Below, piece by piece: positions 51,911-61,428 of a stretch of 64,000 bases of DNA. Under the pieces are notes generated by a model. It did not search any database and was not told the DNA's origin. It was given only the letters and a program-made list of their open reading frames with translations. The DNA is from an uncultured Collinsella sp. GTDB lineage: Bacteria; Actinomycetota; Coriobacteriia; Coriobacteriales; Coriobacteriaceae. The translations under genes were made by a program, and so were the position numbers. The number at the start of each line of letters is the position of its first letter. Position 1 is the first letter of the stretch. Location: assembly GCA_900541695.1 (NCBI GenBank), contig UQKL01000012.1, forward strand, positions 1 to 64,000, in the 5' to 3' direction.

Positions 51911-54100
51911 CTAAATAAGTTTCGTGCTTTCAAGCTTTTCGATAATCCAGTCGTTGGCTTTGATGACCGGGCGGCGGAAGATGACGCCCAGGGCCAGCGA
52001 CGGAATCAGATAGCTCGCCAGAATACCCAGCTCAACCCAGTACTCCATATGGTAGGCGCCAGCCATGGCGGCATGCATGGCGTTGATGCCGTGAGTAAAC
52101 GGCAGGAACGGATAGATCGCCTGGAACACGGGGCCGGTCATCTCGATGGGGAACGTGCCGCCCGAGCCGCCGACCTGCATGACCAACAGCACGACTGCGA
52201 GCGCCTTGCCGATATCGCCAAACGAAACCGTAAGCGTGTAGACGATATTGGAGAACACGAGACTCGCGACCCAGCCCGCTAGCACAAACTGCAGCGGGTT
52301 GTCGCACTGAATGCCAAAGAACAGAATGTCGCCCGCGCACACGAGCGTTGCCTGCAGCAGAGCCAAACCGCCAAAGAACAGGTAACGACCCAGATAGATC
52401 TCGTGCAAGCGCACGGGGATGAGCTCGTTGATGAGCTCATCGTCGACCGAGACCTTCATCATGGCCGCCAGTACGATCGAGCCGACCCAGAGCGACAGAA
52501 TCGTGTAGAACGGCGCCATGGCCGAACCGTAGTTGCGAATCGGATAGACCGGCTTGCGGTCGAGCGCGACGGGGCCGGAAAGCGACACGGCCAGACCCTC
52601 GGGATCATTGCCGATCATCGTCTTGATCGTAGCGAGGTCATCCGACATCAAGGCGCCGTCGAGCTCGTCCTTGAAAGCGCTGATCTTGTCCGACGCCTCA
52701 CCCAGCTGATCGGAAGCCTTGTTGACCAGCTTTGCAGCCTTGGAGAGGCCCTTTGCCAGCGAACCGGATGCGTCGGTCAGGCCGGCAACAGCACTATCCA
52801 GGTCGCCCGAGATACCGTTGAGCGAATCCAAAACGCCCGAAATAGTCTTCTTGAGCTCCTTGGCCTTAACCGAGAACGTGGAATCGTAGTCGGACTTGGC
52901 TCCCGAAATGCCCGCCTTGGCATCGGCGATGGCCTGGTCGACCTCAGCACGCATGCTGTTGACCTCTGCCATACTGTTAGAAAGGGACTTAGCGGTTGCC
53001 GTTAGGTCCTTGGCGTTGTTTCGATACTCCACCGCGATCCTGCTCAGCGATGTTGCCACAGACTTGAGGCTCTCCTGGAGCTTTTCGTCACTGACCTGCT
53101 CGGCAAAGCCGCGGAGCTGGTCGGCCGTGGCGTCGATATCGTCGGCACGTGTATTGAGCGCCGTCGCGGCATCGTTGAGTTGGGACACCGTAAGGTCGAC
53201 ATGCTGGTTCGCGGCATCGAACGCCTTCGCGAGCTCGGCAGACACATTGTCGAACGAACCCGCACTTCCATCGATCGCGGCATCGATGGCATCGTTTGCC
53301 GTCTTAAGCGCTTCTTTGGAATCATCGATGCCGCTCTTGGCATGCTCCATCAGCTGCTTGGTCGACTCATCGACCGTACCCGTCTGCTGGAGCATACCGC
53401 TCGCCGACGTCAACGAATCGGACGTAGAGCTCAAAATGCCCGCCAGCGACGAAGCATTAGCCTGAACGTCTTGCAGGTCCTCAATCGAATCGCCGAGCGT
53501 CGAGGACAGGTTGGCGATAAAGTTGCTGACTTGGTCGGTGCTCATGTAATCGAGCAGGCTGGACACCGTCTTAAGACCGATGCTCGTAATGGTCTTGGTA
53601 AAAGATTCGTTAACCTGGTTCTGAACGGCGCTCGAACCCTTCTCGGTCACGATCTGCGCGATGGCGTTGGCCTTCTGGTTCTCGTAAAACCCGATATCGG
53701 CGTGTTTCACGTCGGTCGAGAAAAGCGTCATCATGTCGGCGCTAAACGTTTTGGGGATAACGACGGCAGCATAGTACGCGCCCGACTTAACGCCCTCGAT
53801 AGCCTTTTCGCGATCGTTAAGCACAACCCAATCGAAGCTCTCGTTGCCGCGTAGGGTGGCGGTCACGTTTTCGCCCACGTTAACCTCGACGGGGATCAGA
53901 TCGCTCTCGTAACCCTCATCGGTGTTGACCACGGCGATCTTAAGATTGCCGGTGTTGCCGTACGGATCCCAGCTGCCGGCGATGTTAAACCACGCGTACA
54001 GACACGGCACGATAATGAGGCCCATCACGACAACCAAGCCGATTACGGAGCGAGACACGTTTTGGACATCGCGCTTAAACAGATGCAGGATGTTCTTCAT
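51911..54100 (-). CDS. YhgE/Pip domain-containing membrane protein (second gene)
   Basis: A 729-aa member of the YhgE/Pip (phage infection protein) family, related to ABC-2 type permeases and EsaA of type VII secretion. TM1 is near residues 18-38 (SVIGLVVVMGLIIVPCLYAW). A long extracytoplasmic helical region follows (about 150-480). Five to six helices form the C-terminus. The motif NIAGSWDPYGNTGNLKIAVVN is shared with the upstream paralogue. Its ATG directly follows the TAA of that gene (TAAATG), so translation is coupled. AAGGAGGTG precedes it. Function is unknown in actinobacteria. Confidence 0.87.
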   Translation of the reverse strand: MKNILHLFKRDVQNVSRSVIGLVVVMGLIIVPCLYAWFNIAGSWDPYGNTGNLKIAVVNTDEGYESDLIPVEVNVGENVTATLRGNESFDWVVLNDREKAIEGVKSGAYYAAVVIPKTFSADMMTLFSTDVKHADIGFYENQKANAIAQIVTEKGSSAVQNQVNESFTKTITSIGLKTVSSLLDYMSTDQVSNFIANLSSTLGDSIEDLQDVQANASSLAGILSSTSDSLTSASGMLQQTGTVDESTKQLMEHAKSGIDDSKEALKTANDAIDAAIDGSAGSFDNVSAELAKAFDAANQHVDLTVSQLNDAATALNTRADDIDATADQLRGFAEQVSDEKLQESLKSVATSLSRIAVEYRNNAKDLTATAKSLSNSMAEVNSMRAEVDQAIADAKAGISGAKSDYDSTFSVKAKELKKTISGVLDSLNGISGDLDSAVAGLTDASGSLAKGLSKAAKLVNKASDQLGEASDKISAFKDELDGALMSDDLATIKTMIGNDPEGLAVSLSGPVALDRKPVYPIRNYGSAMAPFYTILSLWVGSIVLAAMMKVSVDDELINELIPVRLHEIYLGRYLFFGGLALLQATLVCAGDILFFGIQCDNPLQFVLAGWVASLVFSNIVYTLTVSFGDIGKALAVVLLVMQVGGSGGTFPIEMTGPVFQAIYPFLPFTHGINAMHAAMAGAYHMEYWVELGILASYLIPSLALGVIFRRPVIKANDWIIEKLESTKLI

Positions 54101-56881
54101 TTATGCCTCACCTCCTTTGGAGTGCTTGCCAAGCGGGGTGGTATCTCCATCATTTGTGGCTGAGCTGTCGCTGCCCTGAGATTTATGGTGCGAGCCTATA
54201 TGCGGCAAGCGGCCCGTGGACTGATCGCCACCCTTGGCACCACGCTCGCTGGCGTTGAGGCCAAACATGCGGCGGGCGGCAGGAATGGCGGCCGTGTGCT
54301 CGCGCATCTCGCGACGCAGGTCCTCATCGGAAAGCGCCGAGATGCGCATCTGGGTATTGAGGCTCGCGCGGATATATTCGATATTGATAAGCCAGCCGCA
54401 GATGGCAATAACCGAGATGATCCAAATGACAAGCAGGATGATCTTGCCGTTATTGTCGATATCGAGAACCGTCGACAGGACAAAGAGCAGGACCTGAACG
54501 CCCACCACGGCGGCAAAACCGCCCTTGATGTAGTACGGGTAGCGATGTTCAAAGGCGACCGCATGATCGAGCAGTTCGCGACGGTACGAATCGGAATCGA
54601 GCATGACGCGCATGGCCGTTCGCAAGGAGTAGCGCTCGCGCGGCAGGTCGTTAGACTCGCAAATCATCATACCGGTCGTGGAAAGCTGTTTATCAAAGAG
54701 CAGGTTGAGGTTGAGCAGCAGCGGACGCAGCTGCAGGCCGATAAAGAGCGCCACGATCAAGAACACGCCCAGAATGCACAGGTTAAACAGGTAGTTGAAC
54801 GAATACATACCGCCGACCGTCTCACGCAGCAGATTGATGCCATAGGTAAAGGGCAGCAGCGGGTGCAGCCACTGGAAGAAGCCGGGCATCATCTCGATGG
54901 GGTACATGCCCGACGAACCCGGGATCTGCACGATGACAAGAATGACGCCGATTGCCTTGCCGATATGCTTAAACGTAGTGGACAACGCGTAAATGATGTT
55001 GACGTACGTAAATGAGATGGCGATGCCGCCCAGCACAAATAGGAGCGGACTGACGCACTGTACGCCAATGACCAGATCTCCCACCGTAACGATAATGGCC
55101 TGCAACGCGCCCAGGATCACCAGGAGCAACCAGCGGCCAAAGTAGCCCTGACGCGCGGTAAAGCTGCCAACGCCTTCGCGATCGACCTCGAGCTTGTAAA
55201 TGGCGATGAGCACGTAGCCGCCCACCCAAAGCGCCAGATTGGTGTAGAAAGGAGCAATGCCCGAGCCGAAGCTCTTAACCGGATAGATCGACTTGGAGGT
55301 CAGCTCGACCGGAGATGCCATGAAGTCAGCAACGTCATCGACGTCGACGCCCATCAGGTCGGCCAGCTCGCCCATGGACTCGGAGGTCTGCAGCGCCTCG
55401 ATGTCGTTGGCGGCGGTGGCGAGCTTGTCCTGGACCTTGGCAAGCGAGGCGTCGGTCTGGGACAGCGTGGTCTTGGCCTGACCGAGCGTAGCGTTGAGTT
55501 GCGAAAGTGTACCGCGCGCACTTGCAATAGTAGGCGTGAGGCCAGACACGATTCCCGTCAGATCACCCGAGACGGCGGCAAATGAATCAAGCGCGCTCGA
55601 GGCCTTCGGCAGCGCGTTTTGACCCAGGTCCGTCTGGGCCTGGCCAAGGTTGGTCGCACCGGTCTGGATTGCGTTATTGATAGCGTCGCTGGCACCCGAG
55701 ACAGCCGCGGCGTCATTCGTCATGGCGCTCGACTGTGCAGACAGACCGTCCTTGATGCTCTGAAGCTTTTCATTCTGCTCGCGGAGCAAATCGATGGTCG
55801 ACACAATGCGCGCGTCAATTTCCTTGGAACCTGTTGACGTGTCATTGACGAGAATTTCCAAGTGCCCGATAACGGCCTTATTGTGGTCGATCGTCGCCTG
55901 GAGAGACTCGAGCGAGTTGTCGATGCGGGTGGTCGTAGATGTGATCGTGCCCGTCAGCTTGCCAATCGCAGCGTTCGCGGAGGCTGACGTCTTGGTGAGC
56001 GCAAGGCTGCCTTCCGAGAGCGCCTTGGAGAGCGAGGCGACAGAGTTACCCGCCGTGGCGCGAGCCTCGCCCAGCAGGTCGTTGCCCTGGGAGATCGCCT
56101 GCGTCAGTGACGGCGCCTGACTCTGCATGCCGGCAAGTGCCGCATCAGCCGAGGCGATAGCGCCACTCGTCTTATCGATGGCGGCATTCATGTCGCCAAT
56201 CGAATCGCGCACTTCGCCCAACGTGTCAGAAGCCTCTGATACCGAACCGGCCAACGAATCCTGAGCCTGGGTTGCCTTGTCCTTTAAATCGACTCCGGCA
56301 TCCTTGGCAATACTGGCAACGGTCTCACCCACCGTGGAGACGAACTCCGAGTTAATCTGCTGCTCGATGGTGTTTGCACCGGTGTCGGTAACCTTGGGTG
56401 CAATAGCGCTCTTTTTCTCATTGACGTAGTACGTAAGCTTGGGCTGATGGTAGTTGCCGTCGAGCATCGAGACCAGGTTATCCGAGAAGTTCTTGGGGAT
56501 TACGATGGCCGCATAGTACTCACCGCTCTCGACGCCCTCCTTGGCGTCGGCCGCCGAATCGACGAAGGTCCAGCCCAACTGATCGTTCTCCTTGAGCTGA
56601 TCGACGACCTTATCACCCGCGTTGAGCTCACCCACCAGGTCGTTTTGGGTGCCCTGATCGTTGTTGGCGATGGCAATCTTGATACCCTGAGTGTTTCCGT
56701 ACGGATCCCAGTTTGCCACGATGTTGTACCAGGCATACAGCGAGGGAATAACGCACACGCCGAGGGTAACCACCAAGGCGACGGGGTTCACAAGTAGTCG
56801 CTTAATGTCGCGCTTGAATATCGCAAAGGAGACCTTTGCATCGGATAGTTTGCTGCCGAGACTCACGCTTGGGCCATCCAT
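54101..56881 (-). CDS. YhgE/Pip domain-containing membrane protein (first gene)
   Basis: A 926-aa paralogue with the same plan: TM1 near residues 33-51, a long coiled-coil-like external domain (about 170-500) rich in Ala/Ser/Asp, then five C-terminal helices. It has an extra domain after about residue 730 with further helices (AAVVGVQVLLFVLSTVLDI, then ILLVIWIISVIAICGWLI) and a charged tail ending GDTTPLGKHSKGGEA. The start ATG 56881 is preceded only by a weak site. The two proteins probably form a heteromeric complex. A palindrome at 56998-57009 may be a TetR-type operator. Confidence 0.85.
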   Translation of the reverse strand: MDGPSVSLGSKLSDAKVSFAIFKRDIKRLLVNPVALVVTLGVCVIPSLYAWYNIVANWDPYGNTQGIKIAIANNDQGTQNDLVGELNAGDKVVDQLKENDQLGWTFVDSAADAKEGVESGEYYAAIVIPKNFSDNLVSMLDGNYHQPKLTYYVNEKKSAIAPKVTDTGANTIEQQINSEFVSTVGETVASIAKDAGVDLKDKATQAQDSLAGSVSEASDTLGEVRDSIGDMNAAIDKTSGAIASADAALAGMQSQAPSLTQAISQGNDLLGEARATAGNSVASLSKALSEGSLALTKTSASANAAIGKLTGTITSTTTRIDNSLESLQATIDHNKAVIGHLEILVNDTSTGSKEIDARIVSTIDLLREQNEKLQSIKDGLSAQSSAMTNDAAAVSGASDAINNAIQTGATNLGQAQTDLGQNALPKASSALDSFAAVSGDLTGIVSGLTPTIASARGTLSQLNATLGQAKTTLSQTDASLAKVQDKLATAANDIEALQTSESMGELADLMGVDVDDVADFMASPVELTSKSIYPVKSFGSGIAPFYTNLALWVGGYVLIAIYKLEVDREGVGSFTARQGYFGRWLLLVILGALQAIIVTVGDLVIGVQCVSPLLFVLGGIAISFTYVNIIYALSTTFKHIGKAIGVILVIVQIPGSSGMYPIEMMPGFFQWLHPLLPFTYGINLLRETVGGMYSFNYLFNLCILGVFLIVALFIGLQLRPLLLNLNLLFDKQLSTTGMMICESNDLPRERYSLRTAMRVMLDSDSYRRELLDHAVAFEHRYPYYIKGGFAAVVGVQVLLFVLSTVLDIDNNGKIILLVIWIISVIAICGWLINIEYIRASLNTQMRISALSDEDLRREMREHTAAIPAARRMFGLNASERGAKGGDQSTGRLPHIGSHHKSQGSDSSATNDGDTTPLGKHSKGGEA

Positions 56882-56997
56882 CCTGTCGTTGAATCAAATC
56901 GTACTATCGACAACCATTGTACGTAGGCGCTTTAGCGTCTCAGAGCACAATGGTATTGAGTTTTGCGGGTAGCAATATACTACGAAGACGAATTAAC

Positions 56998-57009
56998 GTA
57001 CAGTTGTAC
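56998..57009 (-). promoter_or_regulatory. Palindrome GTACA-GT-TGTAC in the yhgE promoter
   Basis: Perfect 5-bp arms lie around 2 nt. It overlaps the likely -35 position of a minus-strand promoter whose -10 could be TATATT, about 17 nt further. A related TTGTACGTA lies near 56916-56925. YhgE/Pip genes are often next to TetR-type genes, but none is adjacent here. Confidence 0.35.
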
Positions 57010-57058
57010 AGTATCTTAAATTTCAGCAGGTCACAAAACCACAACCCCGACAAATAAT

Positions 57059-57143
57059 TGATCCCTTGGGGACGGAGGAAAACGGATCACCGAGGGGGTC
57101 GGCCTGATCCGGTGATCCGCTTTCCTCCGTCCCCAAGGGATCA
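57059..57143. repeat. Hairpin repeat family 4, long form, copy 2
   Basis: 33-nt arms at 57059-57091 and 57111-57143 pair at 32 positions plus one G-U, around a 19-nt loop. The core GGGGACGGAGGAAAA and the GATCCC/GGATC ends match the other copies. It sits in the 372-nt gap between the yhgE promoter and htpG. Confidence 0.85.
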
Positions 57144-57153
57144 TTCAAAAGGA

Positions 57154-57223
57154 AACGAGAGTGGAAAATCTCCCACTTCAAGCCCGCATTCGAGCCAAAA
57201 GTGGGAGATTATCCACTCTCGTT
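57154..57223 (-). terminator. Two-part hairpin terminator of htpG
   Basis: AACGAGAGTGG (57154-57164) pairs with 57213-57223, and AATCTCCCACTT (57167-57178) pairs with 57199-57210, with a 20-nt loop. It starts 30 nt past the htpG stop on the minus strand. Confidence 0.65.
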
Positions 57224-57253
57224 CTAATCTAGTTACGGTGCCGTATCCCCGAA

Positions 57254-59278
57254 CTACATCAAGTTGCAGACAGCCGCCGCGAAGGCCACGGGGTCCTCGG
57301 GCAAAACGCCCTCGACCAGCAGGGCCTGGTCATAGAGCAGGCCGGAGTACTGCTTGATCTTGTCGGTGTCGCCCGCCTTCTGGGCAGCGACGAGCTTGGC
57401 AAAGACCGGGTGCTTGGCGTTGAGCTCGAGCACGCGCTGGCTCTTGGGCATACCGTCGGGCGCGCCCTCGGGACCCTTCTGGAGCACCTTCTCCATCTCG
57501 AGCGAAAGCGGGCCCTCGGTGGTGATGCACGCGGGAGCATCGGTCAGGCGCGCAGAGACGGCGACCTTCTCGACCTTGTCGCCGAGCGCCTCCTTCATGG
57601 CGCTAAAGAGGTCCTCGTTCTCCTTGGTGGCGTCCTCGGCCTCCTTCTTCTCGTCCTCGGTCGCCAGGTCAAGATCACCGGTCGCGACGTTCTTGAGCTC
57701 CAAGTGACGATCCTCGACCTCGGGCTCAGCACCGTCGGCAACGGCCTTCTCGGCAGCCTCGCGGGCAGCATCGTCCTCGTAGATCTTGGGCATATCGGCG
57801 GCAACGTACTCACGCATGGCCTGGAACGTGAACTCATCCACATCCTGCGTCAGCAGCAGCACGTCATAGCCGCGCTCGAGCACGCCCTTTACCACGGGCA
57901 TCTTGGCCAAGCGCTCACGCGAGTCGCCGGCGGCGTAGTAGATGGCCTTCTGATCCTCGGGCATGCCCTTGGCATACTCGGCCAGGGTAATCATCTTCTG
58001 CTCCTTGGCAGACCAGAACAGTAGCAGGTCGGCGAGCTCATCGGCCTTCATGCCATAGCTCGAGTAGATGCCGTACTTAAGGCCGCGGCCAAAGTTCTCA
58101 AAGAACTTCTCGTAGGCCTCGCGGTCGTTGTCGCGCATGTCCTCAAGATCGGCCGTAATCTTCTTTTCGACACGCTTGGCAATGGCCTTGAGCTGACGGT
58201 TCTGTTGCAGCGTCTCACGCGAAATATTGAGCGTCACGTCGGCAGAGTCCACGACACCGCGCACAAAGTTGTAGTAGTCGGGCAGCAAGTCGTCGCACTT
58301 CTCCATAATCAGCACGTTGGAACTGTAGAGCGCCAGGCCCTTCTCGTAGTCCTTGCTGTACAGATCGAACGGGGCGCGACCCGGCACAAACAGCAGCGCA
58401 TCGTACTCAAGCGTACCCTCGGCATGGAAGCTGATAGTGCGCGCGGGATCGTCAAAGTCGTGGAACGTGGACTTGTAGAACTCGTTGTAATCCTTCTGCT
58501 CAACGTCGGAGCTGCGCTTTTTCCAAATCGGCGTCATGGAGTTGATGGTCTCGAGCTCCTGGTAGTCCTCGTACTCGGGCTTGTAGTCGTCGCCGGCGTC
58601 CTCGGGCTTGGGTTTCTGGCGGCTCTTGCTCACCATCATCTGAATCGGGTAGCGCACATAGTTGCTGTACTGCTGAATCAGGCTCTTGAGGCCCCACTCG
58701 GTCAGGAAGCGATCGTAGGTCTCGGCCTCGCCGTCGGCGTCGAGCTTCTCGTTCTCGCGCAGCGTCAGGATGACATCGGTACCGTGCTCAGCACGCTCGC
58801 CATCCTCGATGGTGTAGCCCTCAAGACCGTCGGACTCCCAAACGTGGGCGACATCCTCGCCATAGGCGCGGCTGACGACCTTCACATGGCTGGCGACCAT
58901 AAAGGCCGAGTAGAAGCCCACGCCAAACTGGCCGATGATGTCGACATCGGAGCCCTGCTGCTCGGCATTCTCGGTCTTAAACTCCTCGGAGCCGGAATGA
59001 GCGATGGTGCCCAAGTTGCGCTCGAGCTCCTCGGCGGTCATGCCAATGCCGTTATCCGAGATGGTGATGGTGCGGGCATCTTTATCAAACGAGACACGAA
59101 TAGCCAGGTCGCCCTGGTCGAGCTTGACACTCGGATCCTGCAGGCTCTTAAAGTTGAGCTTGTCGACGGCATCGCTCGCGTTGGAGATAAGCTCGCGCAG
59201 GAAGATTTCCTTATTGGTGTAGATGGAGTTGATCATGAGGTCGAGCAGTTTTTTGCTCTCGGTCTTAAATTGACGCAT
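57254..59278 (-). CDS. htpG: Chaperone HtpG (bacterial Hsp90)
   Basis: ATP-dependent stress chaperone of 674 aa, a little longer than E. coli (624) because of an acidic linker near residues 505-545 (EVEDRHLELK, EDEKKEAEDATKEN). The GHKL ATP site shows ELISNASDAVDKL, ITISDNGIGMT and GQFGVGFYSAFMVA. The middle domain holds the catalytic loop NISRETLQQNRQLK. GAAAGGA precedes ATG 59278. It is transcribed alone; I see no CIRCE or HAIR element in the 200 nt upstream. Confidence 0.96.
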   Translation of the reverse strand: MRQFKTESKKLLDLMINSIYTNKEIFLRELISNASDAVDKLNFKSLQDPSVKLDQGDLAIRVSFDKDARTITISDNGIGMTAEELERNLGTIAHSGSEEFKTENAEQQGSDVDIIGQFGVGFYSAFMVASHVKVVSRAYGEDVAHVWESDGLEGYTIEDGERAEHGTDVILTLRENEKLDADGEAETYDRFLTEWGLKSLIQQYSNYVRYPIQMMVSKSRQKPKPEDAGDDYKPEYEDYQELETINSMTPIWKKRSSDVEQKDYNEFYKSTFHDFDDPARTISFHAEGTLEYDALLFVPGRAPFDLYSKDYEKGLALYSSNVLIMEKCDDLLPDYYNFVRGVVDSADVTLNISRETLQQNRQLKAIAKRVEKKITADLEDMRDNDREAYEKFFENFGRGLKYGIYSSYGMKADELADLLLFWSAKEQKMITLAEYAKGMPEDQKAIYYAAGDSRERLAKMPVVKGVLERGYDVLLLTQDVDEFTFQAMREYVAADMPKIYEDDAAREAAEKAVADGAEPEVEDRHLELKNVATGDLDLATEDEKKEAEDATKENEDLFSAMKEALGDKVEKVAVSARLTDAPACITTEGPLSLEMEKVLQKGPEGAPDGMPKSQRVLELNAKHPVFAKLVAAQKAGDTDKIKQYSGLLYDQALLVEGVLPEDPVAFAAAVCNLM

Positions 59279-59480
59279 GTGCAGTCCTTTCGCGCTACCC
59301 CCGTCCGCAAAAACGGCCCGGTTGCCCGAGCCGCATTGCAGACCTGCTATGTTCAGACTTAGATTTTATAACCCATTAGCGCGCATATATACATACGGAA
59401 TCGAAAAACTGTATGTCCAAACGCTCTGATGCGCCAATTGCCAAGGAGTGTCCCCGACTGCCGGCAGGAAAGGAACGTCC

Positions 59481-59981
59481 CTATCTGCCATCTACGCGCT
59501 TGGCCATCCAAACATGGGGCTGGCCCTCGTCTTCGTAGTCCACCGGGGCAATCTGCGTGTAACCCGCCTTGGCATAGAGTGGTAGCACGTATTCCTGCGC
59601 GTGCAGCTTAATGAGCTTGGCGCCGGCATCACGCGCGCACGTATCACTGGCCTCGACAATCTTGCTCGCCAAACCGCGACGGCGCATGCTCGGCAGCACG
59701 GCCACGCGCCCCATAATGTAGGTCTCCCCCGCCGCGACGCCTTCGTCCAAGTCGCACGCCGGCGACACCGGAGCCTCTGCGTCAGCTGCGCGCTCAAGCT
59801 CTTCGGGAAACACGCGCGAGCAACCGGCAAGCTCGCCGTCTACATAGAGCGTCACATGAATGCAGTTCGGATCCTCGTCGATAGCGTCAAACTCGTTCTC
59901 GTAGCCCTGTTCGTCCACAAAGACGGCGCGGCGCACCAACGCCGCGTCATCAAAGCATCCCGTCTTAAGTTGGATATCCAT
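59481..59981 (-). CDS. GNAT family N-acetyltransferase
   Basis: A 166-aa acetyltransferase of the ElaA/YjcF-like GNAT group. The N-terminus reads RRAVFVDEQGYENEFDAIDE, and the acetyl-CoA loop is GRVAVLPSMRRRGLASKIV. The end reads LPLYAKAGYTQI, then VWMAKRV, usual for this group. ATG 59981 is preceded by AAAGGGC; a Met six codons upstream is possible. The substrate is unknown. It follows the polysaccharide-control genes in the same direction by 39 nt and may be cotranscribed. Confidence 0.87.
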   Translation of the reverse strand: MDIQLKTGCFDDAALVRRAVFVDEQGYENEFDAIDEDPNCIHVTLYVDGELAGCSRVFPEELERAADAEAPVSPACDLDEGVAAGETYIMGRVAVLPSMRRRGLASKIVEASDTCARDAGAKLIKLHAQEYVLPLYAKAGYTQIAPVDYEDEGQPHVWMAKRVDGR

Positions 59982-60020
59982 GGCTGCCCTTTCATTCAAT
60001 GCGAACGTTAGGGACAGATT

Positions 60021-60671
60021 TTAGCGAAAGTGAGCTCCGCGCACGCTAAACTTCGCGCGAGCCTTCGCCAGGCAGTCGTAATGACCCACGTTATGGGCAT
60101 CGCTCGCGATGAAGCTGTACAGGTTCTGATCGAACAGGCGCTGCGCCGGCTTTTTCTCGCGACCAAAACGCCCGCCGGCAATAAAATCAGCCGAAGCCTG
60201 CAGCTTGCAACCCATATCGACCAGACGCTCCGCCACGCTCACATCCTTTTGAACAGCACGATATCGCTCGGGATGAGCGATGATCACCTGGTAGCCGCGG
60301 CATTGCAAATCGTAAATCGTACTCTCGTACTCTCTAAACGCATAGGGATCAGCATGCGTCGAAAGCTCAAGCAGGAACTCATTGGTGCCATCGAAATGCA
60401 GGTATTCCGCGGCGTCGATGCCCAGCTCGACAAGCTTTCGGTGGTTGACCTCAAAGCCCATCTGAAGCGGAAAACCATCTGCGTTATCCCGCAATAGCTC
60501 AAAGGCATCCCACATCTTGTCGTAGTCAAAATAGGGATCTCGGCAGTGCGGGGTGCAGACAATTCTGGTTACGCCAGCCTGCTTGGCAGCTGCAAGCATA
60601 GCCAAGCTCTCATCAAGATCGGCAGCGCCGTCGTCTACACCCGGCAAGATATGACAATGAATGTCGCGCAT
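60021..60671 (-). CDS. CpsB/YwqE-type PHP-domain protein-tyrosine phosphatase
   Basis: A 216-aa manganese-dependent phosphatase that removes phosphate from the tyrosine tail of capsule kinases. PHP metal motifs are DIHCHILPGVDDGA (3-16), CTPHCRDP, HPERYR and ASDAHN. This matches the Streptococcus CpsB and Bacillus YwqE family at a slightly shorter length. It starts 17 nt after the kinase gene and should reset it. Confidence 0.92.
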   Translation of the reverse strand: MRDIHCHILPGVDDGAADLDESLAMLAAAKQAGVTRIVCTPHCRDPYFDYDKMWDAFELLRDNADGFPLQMGFEVNHRKLVELGIDAAEYLHFDGTNEFLLELSTHADPYAFREYESTIYDLQCRGYQVIIAHPERYRAVQKDVSVAERLVDMGCKLQASADFIAGGRFGREKKPAQRLFDQNLYSFIASDAHNVGHYDCLAKARAKFSVRGAHFR

Positions 60672-60688
60672 AGGTCGGCCTTAATCAA

Positions 60689-61426
60689 CTAAACGTTTGC
60701 CCGGTTGGTGAAGATCCCCTTTTTAGAAGCACCCTGAGCAGCGGAACCGTTTTTTACCTTCTTACCGTCCTTGGTGTAGTAAGAATAGTAGTACTCGCTG
60801 GTCTCGGTCTCACAGTAATTCATAACGGTACCGATGAGCTTGACCTTCTCGGACTTCTTAAGCTGAGCGATGGCGTTGAGCGCCTCCTCGCGCTTGGTGA
60901 AGTCTTCGCGCACCACAAACAGCGTGCCGTCAGTCAGGCTGGCGATCTCGGCAGCATCGATGAAGGTGCCGACCGGAGGAGCGTCAAAAATGACATACTG
61001 GAACTTGGCAGACAACGCCTTAACCAGCTTGGCAAAACGATGAGACACGATGATGTCGGCAGGATTGGGAATATGAGGCTCCGCATCGAGGAAGTAGAAG
61101 TTCTTCTGACCCGTCTCGGCGATTGCCTGGTCGATGGAAATCTGCTCGGACAGGACTGCGTAGAGTCCGCCATGCGAACGGACGCCAAGCATGTCGGAAA
61201 GAGACCTGCGACGCATATCTCCCTCGACCAGAAGAACGCTCTTGCCGCTGGTGGCGATAGCCTGGGCCAGGTTGATGGCAACCGTAGACTTACCCTCGTT
61301 GGGAATCGAGGACGTAACGGTAATGGTGCGGATGGGGTCATCCACGCTCGCAAAGCGAATGTTGGCCAGAAGGGTCTTGGCGGCATTCTGTACAACGAGC
61401 TTATCGGTGTTCTTAGCCCTAGCCAT
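60689..61426 (-). CDS. CpsD/CapB-type bacterial tyrosine kinase
   Basis: A 245-aa BY-kinase that controls polysaccharide chain length with its Wzz partner. Walker A is SSIPNEGKSTVAINLA (GKST at 45-48), Walker A' is LLVEGDMRRR with Asp69, and Walker B is YVIFDAPPVGTFIDA. The C-terminal autophosphorylated Tyr cluster is SEYYYSYYTKDG. It starts 2 nt after the Wzz gene and precedes its phosphatase. The separate kinase and Wzz subunits follow the Gram-positive arrangement. Confidence 0.93.
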   Translation of the reverse strand: MARAKNTDKLVVQNAAKTLLANIRFASVDDPIRTITVTSSIPNEGKSTVAINLAQAIATSGKSVLLVEGDMRRRSLSDMLGVRSHGGLYAVLSEQISIDQAIAETGQKNFYFLDAEPHIPNPADIIVSHRFAKLVKALSAKFQYVIFDAPPVGTFIDAAEIASLTDGTLFVVREDFTKREEALNAIAQLKKSEKVKLIGTVMNYCETETSEYYYSYYTKDGKKVKNGSAAQGASKKGIFTNRANV

Positions 61427-61428
61427 GC

